The notes beneath the pieces were generated by a model that did not search any database, was not told the origin of the DNA, and saw only the letters and a program-made list of their open reading frames with translations. The translations under genes were made by a program, and so were the position numbers. Shown in pieces: positions 1 to 6,592 of a stretch of DNA of 11,680 nucleotides (position 1 is its first letter; each line of letters starts with the position of its first letter). The stretch is from Clostridia bacterium. GTDB taxonomy: Bacteria > Bacillota > Clostridia > Christensenellales > UBA1242. The stretch covers positions 1-11,680 of the forward strand of contig JALOBO010000042.1 of assembly GCA_023228225.1 (NCBI GenBank). The letters are read 5' to 3'.

Positions 1-1764
1 CCAACAATGTACATCGGATCTGTTGAAGAAAATGAGGAAGATGTTAGGGTTATTACTGACGGTATTATAATCAGTAAGAAAAAAGTTATTTCAATAGGCT
101 TTTACAAACTTTTAAATGAAATCGTTGATAATGCTTTCGATGAAGCTAAACGTCAAGATGGCAAAATGCCAATGATTTCAGTTGATTTTGATTCTAAAAC
201 GAATCGTGTAACAGTTACAGATACTGGAGGCGGTTTTATCAATGCTTCAAAAATTAACACATCAAAAATTAACACAACAAAAATGACAAATGTTGAAACT
301 GCATTAACAATGTTAAGAGCAGGTTCAAATTTCAAAAATAATGAAATTGACGAAACCATACTTGGAACAAATGGGGTTGGTGCGTCAATTGTAAATATGT
401 TATCAAATGAATTTGAAGTTACAACAATCAATGATTCTGAAGTTTATTATCAGAAATGGGTTGACTTCAAAACGGTAACAAAAGATATCCGCAAAAAAAC
501 GCCAAAAGATAAATGCGGAACCACAATATCTTTTATACCATTAACTTCAATGTTTAAAAATTGCAAATGGGATTTTGAATACATTGAGGCGCAAATGATT
601 TTTAGAGAATTCATCAAATCGCAAGAACCAATTACACAAAATTTAAAATTTGTTGTTACTTGGGATGGTGTTACAATGGATCTTAATAAACCATTTTTAC
701 CTAAAGAATCATTTGTACTTAATTCAAAAATTGGAACATTACATATTTGGAAAGCGGCATCCGATGATTATTTCAAACAAACGTCATTCGTAAATACTGC
801 ATTATGTACAGGCCCGCACCAAACAATTCTTCAAGAATTCATGGGTGAGTTATTTGATTATAAAGGATCTTGGTTATTTTGGTGTTCAGCAATGATTATC
901 AATATTCCGCCAAAGTTTGTTCGTTTCGGTGACCAAAATAAAACAAAACTTGCATCTGGTCGTTGGGAAATTCAACCCATACTTGAAAAACATTTTTTAA
1001 GCAATTTTGCAAAGGAATTCAAGAAAACATCACTTTATAAAGAAATTCAACAACTTGTTGATGAACGCAAAAAAACCGATGACAGTAGAGAATTAAAGAA
1101 ACAATTACGTAATGTTAAGAAACGTGTTGTTTCTGATAAGTACTTCCCGCCTTCTGAAAGAAAAGGTACTTTATTTATTGTTGAAGGAGGTTCTGCTATG
1201 GGTTCTTTATTACAAGAACGTAATGCAAAAACTGATGGCGTTTACGCACTTAAAGGAAAAATTAAAAATGCAAGGTCTGCACGCGATTTGACAAGTAATT
1301 TTGAAATCGTTGAACTAATGCATATTCTTGATATAAAACCAGGTGAGGATAAAAATTGTTCATATGACAAAATTTATATTGCAACTGACTGGGACCCTGA
1401 CGGCGTTGGCCATATTGCATCACTTGTTATGAATTTGTTCTTTAAATGGTTTCCTAATGTAATTGACCAAAACCGATTATTTTTAATGTCAACTCCACTA
1501 GTTAGTGTTGATGTTAATAAAGAACGTAAATACTTTTATTCAACAAAAGAATTTGGGGAATACGCTGAATCAAAAATTGAAAAGTACAATAATGTTCGAT
1601 ATTTAAAAGGACTTGGTTCATTGGCATTAGAGGATTGGGAAATCATCATGAAATATCGCGATGCATGGAGAGTATATGCTGACAGATCTGCTGCGAAATA
1701 CTTATGGGTTGCATTCGATTCAAAATCATTATACAGAAAACGTTGGTTAGAAGGAACATTTTAA
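1..1764 (+). CDS. 39: Type II DNA topoisomerase large subunit (ATPase + TOPRIM), 5' partial
   Basis: GyrB/ParE-type subunit that binds ATP and works with the medium subunit encoded next to pass one duplex through another at phage replication forks. Numbering from the Met at base 7: ATPase motif NEIVDN (37-42), DTGGGF (72-77), GTNGVGA (120-126), a QTK-loop-like QNKTKL (310-315), then a TOPRIM domain with VEGGSA (392-397, catalytic Glu393), DWDPDG (461-466) and YLKGLG (532-537). The ATG at 7 is probably not the start: the in-frame codons 1-6 read Pro-Thr, giving PTMYIGS, the conserved RPxMYIG motif of GyrB proteins, with no upstream stop in view. The gene therefore continues beyond the left edge. 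ATPase and TOPRIM parts are in one chain, whereas T4 divides them between gp39 and gp60. The usual EGDSA reads EGGSA. The stop is TAA at 1762-1764. Confidence 0.93.
   Translation, partial: PTMYIGSVEENEEDVRVITDGIIISKKKVISIGFYKLLNEIVDNAFDEAKRQDGKMPMISVDFDSKTNRVTVTDTGGGFINASKINTSKINTTKMTNVETALTMLRAGSNFKNNEIDETILGTNGVGASIVNMLSNEFEVTTINDSEVYYQKWVDFKTVTKDIRKKTPKDKCGTTISFIPLTSMFKNCKWDFEYIEAQMIFREFIKSQEPITQNLKFVVTWDGVTMDLNKPFLPKESFVLNSKIGTLHIWKAASDDYFKQTSFVNTALCTGPHQTILQEFMGELFDYKGSWLFWCSAMIINIPPKFVRFGDQNKTKLASGRWEIQPILEKHFLSNFAKEFKKTSLYKEIQQLVDERKKTDDSRELKKQLRNVKKRVVSDKYFPPSERKGTLFIVEGGSAMGSLLQERNAKTDGVYALKGKIKNARSARDLTSNFEIVELMHILDIKPGEDKNCSYDKIYIATDWDPDGVGHIASLVMNLFFKWFPNVIDQNRLFLMSTPLVSVDVNKERKYFYSTKEFGEYAESKIEKYNNVRYLKGLGSLALEDWEIIMKYRDAWRVYADRSAAKYLWVAFDSKSLYRKRWLEGTF
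247..276 (+). repeat. 15-bp perfect tandem repeat inside the topoisomerase gene
   Basis: Two identical 15-base units (247-261 and 262-276, TCAAAAATTAACACA) are followed by a degraded third unit (277-291). They encode SKINT-SKINT-TKMTN at residues 81-95, between the DTGGGF motif and the ATP-lid glycine motif, a surface loop that varies in length in GyrB proteins. The unit is a multiple of three, so the frame is kept. It looks like a recent in-frame slippage duplication. Confidence 0.85.
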
Positions 1765-1768
1765 AAAA

Positions 1769-1808
1769 ATACAACATTACTATTGCTATTGATGCAAAAA
1801 TGTTGTAT
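1769..1808 (+). terminator. Weak hairpin after the topoisomerase large subunit
   Basis: A perfect 10-bp stem (ATACAACATT at 1769-1778 with AATGTTGTAT at 1799-1808) encloses a 20-base loop and starts 5 bases after the stop codon. The next ten bases (ATTTGATTTT) are T-rich but not a continuous T-run. The stem is AT-rich and the loop long, so it may be a weak terminator or a 3'-end protecting structure; efficient termination is doubtful. Confidence 0.35.
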
Positions 1809-1824
1809 ATTTGATTTTAAAATA

Positions 1825-1855
1825 AAACTTATTTAATCTCGTGTATATAAATTAA
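1825..1855 (+). promoter_or_regulatory. Bipartite promoter-like motif, copy 1 (before gp52)
   Basis: AAACT at 1825-1829 and TGTATAT at 1842-1848 are separated by 12 bases, followed by AAATTAA. The same two blocks at the same spacing precede the clamp and helicase genes. The TGTATAT block begins 23 bases before the ATG at 1865, leaving room for only a very short leader. It overlaps TATAAATT, one base off the T4 late-promoter box TATAAATA. This copy is less close to the other two than they are to each other. Confidence 0.55.
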
Positions 1856-1864
1856 TATAAAAAT

Positions 1865-3277
1865 ATGGCTAGAAGAACAAAAATAATCCGTTTACCGATA
1901 TCGAGTCAAATCGACATTAACTATAGAAATTACGCATTATACGTTTTAGAGAAACGCGGAATACCTTCTTGGTATGACGGTCTTACAAATGTACAACGTT
2001 TAATTTTATTAAACAGCGGAACAACATTTGGAAAAACTTTAACTGTTGCGGGATCTTGTATCAGCGATGGTTACCATCATGGAGATGCATCATTATCAGG
2101 TGCAATAAATAAACTTGCTCGACCTTTCGGTTGTTCAGAATCAATATTAATAGGTGACGGATTTTTTGGTTCGCCAATTAAAACTGATGCTGCAGCTGCT
2201 CGTTATACATCAGTAAAATTAAATCCTAAATTTGCAAAAATAATTAAGGAAAATGCTGTATTAAATTCACGAGATGAAGAAGGTGGCTGGAATTCATTAT
2301 GGTTACAATATCCTATCGGTCTTGTAACCAATATCATAGGAATTGCGGTTGGATATAAAACAACTATTCTTCCAAGAAAACTTGAAGATATTCAAAATTA
2401 TTACGATGGCAAAATAAAAGAGGTTATGCCATATTTTGCAAATTTCACCGGTAATGTTGAACGATTCCAAGGAATGGATAAAACGTATATCATTTCAGGT
2501 GATGTAATTGCAAACGACGTTAAAAAGGAAATTCTTATTAAAGACATTCCGCCATTGATAAAATTTTCAAGTTTTTCTGAAAAAATTGATAAGATCATTG
2601 AATTACATAACGGCAAATGTAAAGTTGATAATAACTCAAAAACAAATGTAAACTTAAAACTCGTTTACACTGGTTATGCTCAAGATTGGCCAACATTCAA
2701 ATCAGCAATTATAAAAGCAACAAAAATTCTTGTTACTGAAACTGCTGTATTTGTTAAAGATAATATTGTAATTCAATATGACAAGATTGAAGATTATCTT
2801 GACGATTTTAAATATCGTCAAGCACAATTAAATCTTGAACGTTCAAAGTATAATCTTGAACAAACTGACATGGAACTTGCTTTCAATAAAGCAAAAAAAT
2901 TGTATCTTGAATTCATGTTGGTTAAGAAAAGAACTGAAGCAGAAATTGATACATTTCTGGAGCAATTCGACAAACGTATTTCTAATAGGTTAAACAGTAC
3001 ATTACTTCGACACTTAAGTGCTGATGAATTACAAAGAACTGTTGCAAAAATAAAAGAAATCGAAAAGGAATTAAAAGAAACACAAAAAGAAACAGAAAAA
3101 CTTCAAAAAATATTTGCAAAAATGAAGGACGTTGCATTAACACGTGGCGTAAAAAATAAAGCAGCAAAAGATTTATTTGATGAAGTTGAAATGATTGATG
3201 GCATTGAAGTTTTCAAAGGCGAATCCGACGATGAAGATGATGATAATGCGCCATTCAATCCTGCCGATTATATTTAA
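1865..3277 (+). CDS. 52: Type II DNA topoisomerase medium subunit (GyrA/ParC-type)
   Basis: DNA-breaking and rejoining subunit, partner of the large subunit upstream. It matches the GyrA N-terminal core: YHHGDASL (70-77, the HxxGD motif), GDGFFGSP (97-104), then AAARYTS (110-116) with Arg113 and catalytic Tyr114, which would form the 5'-phosphotyrosine link. At 470 residues it is close to T4 gp52 and lacks the C-terminal beta-pinwheel of bacterial gyrase, so negative supercoiling is not expected. Residues about 330-430 are rich in charged heptads (EIEKELKETQKETEKLQKI), matching the coiled-coil arm of the family. The tail is strongly acidic (ESDDEDDD, about 455-462). The start follows a repeated promoter-like motif and has no Shine-Dalgarno; the preceding spacer is 100 bases. 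Confidence 0.93.
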   Translation: MARRTKIIRLPISSQIDINYRNYALYVLEKRGIPSWYDGLTNVQRLILLNSGTTFGKTLTVAGSCISDGYHHGDASLSGAINKLARPFGCSESILIGDGFFGSPIKTDAAAARYTSVKLNPKFAKIIKENAVLNSRDEEGGWNSLWLQYPIGLVTNIIGIAVGYKTTILPRKLEDIQNYYDGKIKEVMPYFANFTGNVERFQGMDKTYIISGDVIANDVKKEILIKDIPPLIKFSSFSEKIDKIIELHNGKCKVDNNSKTNVNLKLVYTGYAQDWPTFKSAIIKATKILVTETAVFVKDNIVIQYDKIEDYLDDFKYRQAQLNLERSKYNLEQTDMELAFNKAKKLYLEFMLVKKRTEAEIDTFLEQFDKRISNRLNSTLLRHLSADELQRTVAKIKEIEKELKETQKETEKLQKIFAKMKDVALTRGVKNKAAKDLFDEVEMIDGIEVFKGESDDEDDDNAPFNPADYI

Positions 3278-3307
3278 GTTCATTAGAGCAATTTTAATGA
3301 ACTTAAA
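3273..3307 (+). other. 13-bp hairpin spanning the gp52 stop codon
   Basis: TTTAAGTTCATTA (3273-3285) pairs perfectly with TAATGAACTTAAA (3295-3307) around a 9-base loop; the TAA stop (3275-3277) lies in the stem. No T-run follows, so it does not look like a standard intrinsic terminator on the + strand. It could protect a 3' end, mark a processing site, or be a weak terminator. Confidence 0.4.
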
Positions 3308-3327
3308 ATAAATTGCTATAAAATCCA

Positions 3328-3352
3328 TTGACCGTCATATTAAAGTGTATCT
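3328..3352 (+). promoter_or_regulatory. Possible divergent fourth copy of the promoter-like motif
   Basis: TGTATCT (3346-3352) lies 12 bases after TGACC (3329-3333, within TTGACC), the same geometry as AAACT-N12-TGTATAT elsewhere. The second block has one mismatch, the first matches poorly, and it sits 57 bases before the ATG at 3403. The 125-base spacer holds this candidate and the preceding hairpin, and nothing else I recognise. Confidence 0.25.
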
Positions 3353-3402
3353 ATTGTGATGATACGCACATTATCTACAAGTAACTTTTATACTTAAATA
3401 AT

Positions 3403-3801
3403 ATGACAACTGAAAGAATTATCAAATCAACAGATCTTGTCGGAGGCACTGTGTATGGAGCCACTCTCGAGAAGGTAAGACACAGAAATGAAAATCCTGA
3501 ATTTACCGAAGAAAAACCGTATACGTATATTACAAATATCAAAACAAGCACAAACGTTCATGGATGGATTTTTGTATTTGATAATAAGTTTTTTGCCGCT
3601 GCATACACTCCTTTCCATGGTTACACATCCAGAGTAACAATTTACAACGCAAAGAAAAATGGCAATTATGATTGTGTGGACGATGAAATAGTTTCCTATA
3701 ATTTATATTGCGATATTGAAGCAGCAGTTGATAAATTCTGCAAAGAATATATTTATGAAGAAGTTGCGCCTGCAGCTATCGAAGACCAAACCGTAAACTA
3801 A
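3403..3801 (+). CDS. Hypothetical protein, 132 aa
   Basis: Function not recognised. The 132-residue soluble protein has no signal peptide or membrane segment. The central part (about 40-80) alternates hydrophobic and aromatic residues (YTYITNIKT, GWIFVFDNKFFAAAY), suggesting a small beta-rich fold; a helical, acidic C-terminal stretch follows (about 103-120, including three Cys residues in the second half of the protein). The ATG at 3403 follows an AT-only leader without a Shine-Dalgarno. It stands alone after a 125-base spacer and ends 26 bases before the ClpP-like gene, so the two may be co-transcribed. It is a real gene judging by its compact fit between neighbours on the same strand and codon use like theirs, but no role can be assigned. 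Confidence 0.75.
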   Translation: MTTERIIKSTDLVGGTVYGATLEKVRHRNENPEFTEEKPYTYITNIKTSTNVHGWIFVFDNKFFAAAYTPFHGYTSRVTIYNAKKNGNYDCVDDEIVSYNLYCDIEAAVDKFCKEYIYEEVAPAAIEDQTVN

Positions 3802-3827
3802 TATAAATCACATAAATCAAATCAAGT

Positions 3828-4457
3828 ATGAATGAAATCATGCAAGTAGCTGCACAGCGAACAAGAACAGACGAAGCAAAAAGCGGTGGGTTTAAACCCG
3901 GAAGCTCAAATATGCGTATATCACGCGATCATATTTGGTTTTATGATGCAATTGATGATGAATCTGCATTAGAATTCAATCAAGTTATTACAGATCTTGC
4001 GTACGAACACACAAAATATACTGTAAACGGTATGTTTGAAAGATCTGCGCCATCGCCGATATGGCTTCACATTAATTCGCCAGGTGGAATTATTACTTCA
4101 GCAATGTCAATGGTCGATACTATTAATCGAATCAAATGTGCTGTACCTGTTATTACTGTCGTTGAAGGTGTTGCTGCATCAGCTGCAACTTTTATATCTT
4201 CAATAGGTTCACACAGAGTAATTCGCGAAAATTCGTACATGCTAGTACATCAGTTATCAGGTGGAGCATGGGGTAATTACGAACAACTGAAAGACAGCCA
4301 ACAAAATGTTGATGCGTTTATGGCTGACATCAAACGTTTTTACAAAAAGAATACAAAATTCACAACGGAACAGTTAAACGATATTTTAAAACACGACTTG
4401 TATCTTAATGCAAAAAAATGCAAACAATACGGTTTAGTTGACGATATCATATTATAA
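3828..4457 (+). CDS. ClpP-like (S14 family) serine protease
   Basis: Cytoplasmic serine protease fold of the ClpP family. The catalytic triad is visible: Ser118 in GVAASAATF (ClpP GxAASxG/A), His141 in MLVHQLSGG, and Asp190 in KHDLYLNAKK, followed by the conserved YGLVDDII near the C-terminus. The oxyanion strand HINSPGG (81-87) is intact. At 209 residues it is the length of a whole bacterial ClpP subunit, so it is probably active. The first 30 residues (RTRTDEAKSGGFKPGSSN) are polar and may be a flexible or processed N-terminus. No ClpX/ClpA ATPase is in view. In phages such proteins often serve as head maturation proteases, but here the neighbours are replication genes, so a role in turnover of replication or host proteins is equally possible; I cannot decide between them. 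Confidence 0.9.
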   Translation: MNEIMQVAAQRTRTDEAKSGGFKPGSSNMRISRDHIWFYDAIDDESALEFNQVITDLAYEHTKYTVNGMFERSAPSPIWLHINSPGGIITSAMSMVDTINRIKCAVPVITVVEGVAASAATFISSIGSHRVIRENSYMLVHQLSGGAWGNYEQLKDSQQNVDAFMADIKRFYKKNTKFTTEQLNDILKHDLYLNAKKCKQYGLVDDIIL

Positions 4458-4474
4458 GTCCAGGTAACAAATTG

Positions 4475-4500
4475 AAACTATTACATTTATATGTATATTA
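4475..4500 (+). promoter_or_regulatory. Bipartite promoter-like motif, copy 2 (before clamp)
   Basis: AAACTAT (4475-4481), nine bases, then ATGTATATTA (4491-4500). It is identical in both blocks and in spacing to the copy before the helicase. The second block begins 35 bases before the clamp ATG. The spacer (4458-4525) holds nothing else recognisable. Confidence 0.6.
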
Positions 4501-4525
4501 TTAATAAATTAAAGATAAATAAATT

Positions 4526-5269
4526 ATGCAAAAACTAAATCTCAAAGTAGAAAAATTTCAAAAATTCATCAATTTCTTAAAAAGATTTCAAGGTATTGAT
4601 AACTCACTTTTATTAGAAATTGACAATGGCTTCGTTAAAGCAAAAAGTTACACGCCAGAAAAATCGGTTGTAAAATATTCTGCAATTCCTCTTGACGAAG
4701 TATTTTCTGAGTACAGCGACATTAGCGCACCAGTTAAAGTTGGTATTTTAAATATCGACAAGTTATCATCTTCTTTCAAATTCTTTGGCGAATCGGAATT
4801 TGAATTTATCTTGGATTACGAAAACGTAAATGGAGATAATACAGGAACTGGCATCGTTCTTAAAAACAGTTCATTAGCAATTGAATTTCAATGCGCTTCA
4901 TTGAAATTATTTACATACATTACTGATGACGTATTAAACAAAATCACAGATACATCATCAAGTAAAGTTGACTTCTTACTTCCAAAAGAACAACAAGCAA
5001 AAATCTCTTCATTATTCGGTATTGATTCTGACCACTCAAAAATCACTTTCAATAAAAAAGGTGATGAAGTACTTGCTGAAGGTAAAAACTTCAAACTTCA
5101 AGTTGTTGACACTGACGTTGCAAACAAACCGAATGCAAATCTTTCAGTATTCAAACATCACTATGCGTTTCTTGATAGAGAAGATGCAATCGTTCATATT
5201 GCAGACGAGAAATTAATTTTCGTTTCAAATGAATCTGACACAAAAATGATTATCGGCGAGGCTGAATAA
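4526..5269 (+). CDS. 45: Probable DNA polymerase sliding clamp (gp45-like)
   Basis: Probable ring-forming processivity factor tethering the polymerase to DNA. The call rests on size (247 residues; T4 gp45 has 228), a beta-rich, acidic, cysteine-poor composition without enzyme motifs, position beside the polymerase gene, and a gp45-like arrangement: an N-terminal segment (LKVEKFQKFINFLKRFQ) suited to the first clamp helix, a midway segment (about 145-165, DFLLPKEQQAKISSLFG) that could start the second domain, and a C-terminal strand series (KHHYAFLDREDAIVHIADE). Sequence identity to T4 gp45 is low by eye, so the assignment is less sure than for its neighbours. It has its own upstream promoter-like motif and a strong terminator right after it, suggesting a single-gene unit, which fits a protein needed in many copies. 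Confidence 0.68.
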   Translation: MQKLNLKVEKFQKFINFLKRFQGIDNSLLLEIDNGFVKAKSYTPEKSVVKYSAIPLDEVFSEYSDISAPVKVGILNIDKLSSSFKFFGESEFEFILDYENVNGDNTGTGIVLKNSSLAIEFQCASLKLFTYITDDVLNKITDTSSSKVDFLLPKEQQAKISSLFGIDSDHSKITFNKKGDEVLAEGKNFKLQVVDTDVANKPNANLSVFKHHYAFLDREDAIVHIADEKLIFVSNESDTKMIIGEAE

Positions 5270-5314
5270 TTATTTCTCTATTACCGCTATTGATACATAC
5301 CATATTACTTTAAT

Positions 5315-5365
5315 TGTCCCATTTGTTATTTTTGCTAAACAGCAAAAGACAGATGGGACATTTTT
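5315..5365 (+). terminator. Strong intrinsic terminator after the clamp gene
   Basis: The outer stem TGTCCCAT/ATGGGACA (5315-5322 with 5353-5360) continues through five more pairs including two G-U (5323-5327 with 5348-5352). A 2-base bulge (5328-5329) leads to an inner 7-bp stem TTTTGCT/AGCAAAA (5330-5336 with 5341-5347) capped by AAAC. A TTTTT run (5361-5365) follows at once. Direction is the + strand. It separates the clamp transcript from the polymerase gene, which starts 36 bases later. Confidence 0.85.
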
Positions 5366-5401
5366 AGTTTAAATAAAGTCAAAAAAATAAAGGCTATAAA
5401 C

Positions 5402-6577
5402 ATGTACGAATATAAATACGCAAAAGTATCTCAAGAATCAACAATTGCTGATATTGAAGCTGAAATAAAAAGATTAACGAAAATACAAAATGATTTTGGT
5501 AATGAGGAACAAGCGATAAAGATCTTTATCAACTCTATATACGGTGCGTGTGCATCGCCTTATTTTGTTGCATATAATCCACAACTTGCTGAAGCAATTA
5601 CATTGCAAGGACAAAATATTATCAAGTTTTCATCTAAGGTATTAAATTTGTACTTTCATAAATATTGGAAAAGCGATAAAGCATTGCATGACCATCTTGG
5701 AATAACAGTTATTCCAACAGTTGTACAAGATGTTGCAATTTATGGAGATACCGATTCTGTTTATTGTTCTTTTCAAGAAGCTGTAAATGGTTCTGACTAT
5801 CAAGGAGATCCTGTTGAAATGATTATTAAAATGTATAAATTTAGAATCAAGGATTACCTAGGAAAAGCATTTGACCAATACGCAACAAAGTGGGGAACAA
5901 AAAATATACAAGATTTTGAATTGGAAACAATTTCTGCTTCTGCAATATTGTTAGCAAAGAAAAAATATGTTCTTGACTTGGTGTGGCAAGACGGTATATC
6001 ATTTGAAGCGCAAGCAAAAATTAAAGCAAAAGGTGTTGAAATTGTACAATCATCTACACCACCATTTGCAAGAACAAAATTAAAGGAAATGTTAAAGTAT
6101 TTTTTCAAAGAAAAGAAACAATTAAATCTTAAAGCATTTGTAAATGAACTTAAATCATTAAAAACACAATTCCAAAACGAAGACGTTAGCAATATTGCTT
6201 TCGGCTCAAGTATTGGTGATTATGAAAAGGGAATCGCAAATGATACATCAAAATTTGAAATTTTACCACATTGTCCTATTCACGTACGCGGTGCAGGTTA
6301 CCATAATTATTTGATTAATCAAAATCCAAAGTACAAAAAGAAATACTCGCTTATTAAATCAGGCGATAAAGTTAAATTTTATTATGCAAAAGACGATAGC
6401 GGAAAAGATATTGTTTTTGCATATTTACCAGGAAATCTTCCATACGAAATTGCACCGTCCGTTGATTATGAATTGCAATTTGCTAAAACAATTATTGACC
6501 CATTGAATAGATTTATCTCAGCATTAGGATTTCCTGAACTTTCAAGTAACTTAGTTACAAGCAAACAACTATTCTAA
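5402..6577 (+). CDS. 43: Family B DNA polymerase, C-terminal part only (fingers end, palm, thumb)
   Basis: Polymerase half carrying motif B, KIFINSIYGA (about 40-49, the Kx3NSxYG nucleotide-binding helix), motif C, YGDTDSVY (about 114-121, with the two catalytic Asp of DTDS), the KKKYVL motif (about 185-190), and thumb residues KAKGVEIVQSSTPP that parallel MGMETQQSSTPK of T4 gp43. Absent are the N-terminal domain, the 3'-5' exonuclease and palm motif A (DxxSLYPS), which supplies one catalytic Asp, so this protein cannot polymerise alone. The 391 residues correspond to about the last 40% of gp43. The frame has a TAA at 5336-5338 and no earlier ATG, so this is not an annotation slip. The N-terminal half is not in this window. 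The C-terminus (VTSKQLF) could be a clamp-binding tail like that of T4 gp43. Gene order, intact motifs and no decay suggest a functional split gene, not a pseudogene. Confidence 0.92.
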   Translation: MYEYKYAKVSQESTIADIEAEIKRLTKIQNDFGNEEQAIKIFINSIYGACASPYFVAYNPQLAEAITLQGQNIIKFSSKVLNLYFHKYWKSDKALHDHLGITVIPTVVQDVAIYGDTDSVYCSFQEAVNGSDYQGDPVEMIIKMYKFRIKDYLGKAFDQYATKWGTKNIQDFELETISASAILLAKKKYVLDLVWQDGISFEAQAKIKAKGVEIVQSSTPPFARTKLKEMLKYFFKEKKQLNLKAFVNELKSLKTQFQNEDVSNIAFGSSIGDYEKGIANDTSKFEILPHCPIHVRGAGYHNYLINQNPKYKKKYSLIKSGDKVKFYYAKDDSGKDIVFAYLPGNLPYEIAPSVDYELQFAKTIIDPLNRFISALGFPELSSNLVTSKQLF

Positions 6578-6592
6578 AATAAATCTAAACAC

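Noticed and set aside
1846..1853. TATAAATT as a T4-type late promoter before gp52.
   Set aside because: It overlaps the better-supported repeated motif, differs from TATAAATA by one base, and such strings are frequent by chance in these AT-rich spacers.
1785..5297. GCTATTGATRCA found shortly after the stop codons at 1764 and 5269 as a shared 3' element.
   Set aside because: Twelve bases with one difference are expected by chance many times in a window of this size and composition, and no third copy follows other genes.
5402..6577. The polymerase fragment as a decayed pseudogene or a frameshifted full gene.
   Set aside because: The 391 codons are open, all motifs expected in this half are intact, and neither the spacer before it nor the other frames encode palm motif A or exonuclease residues.
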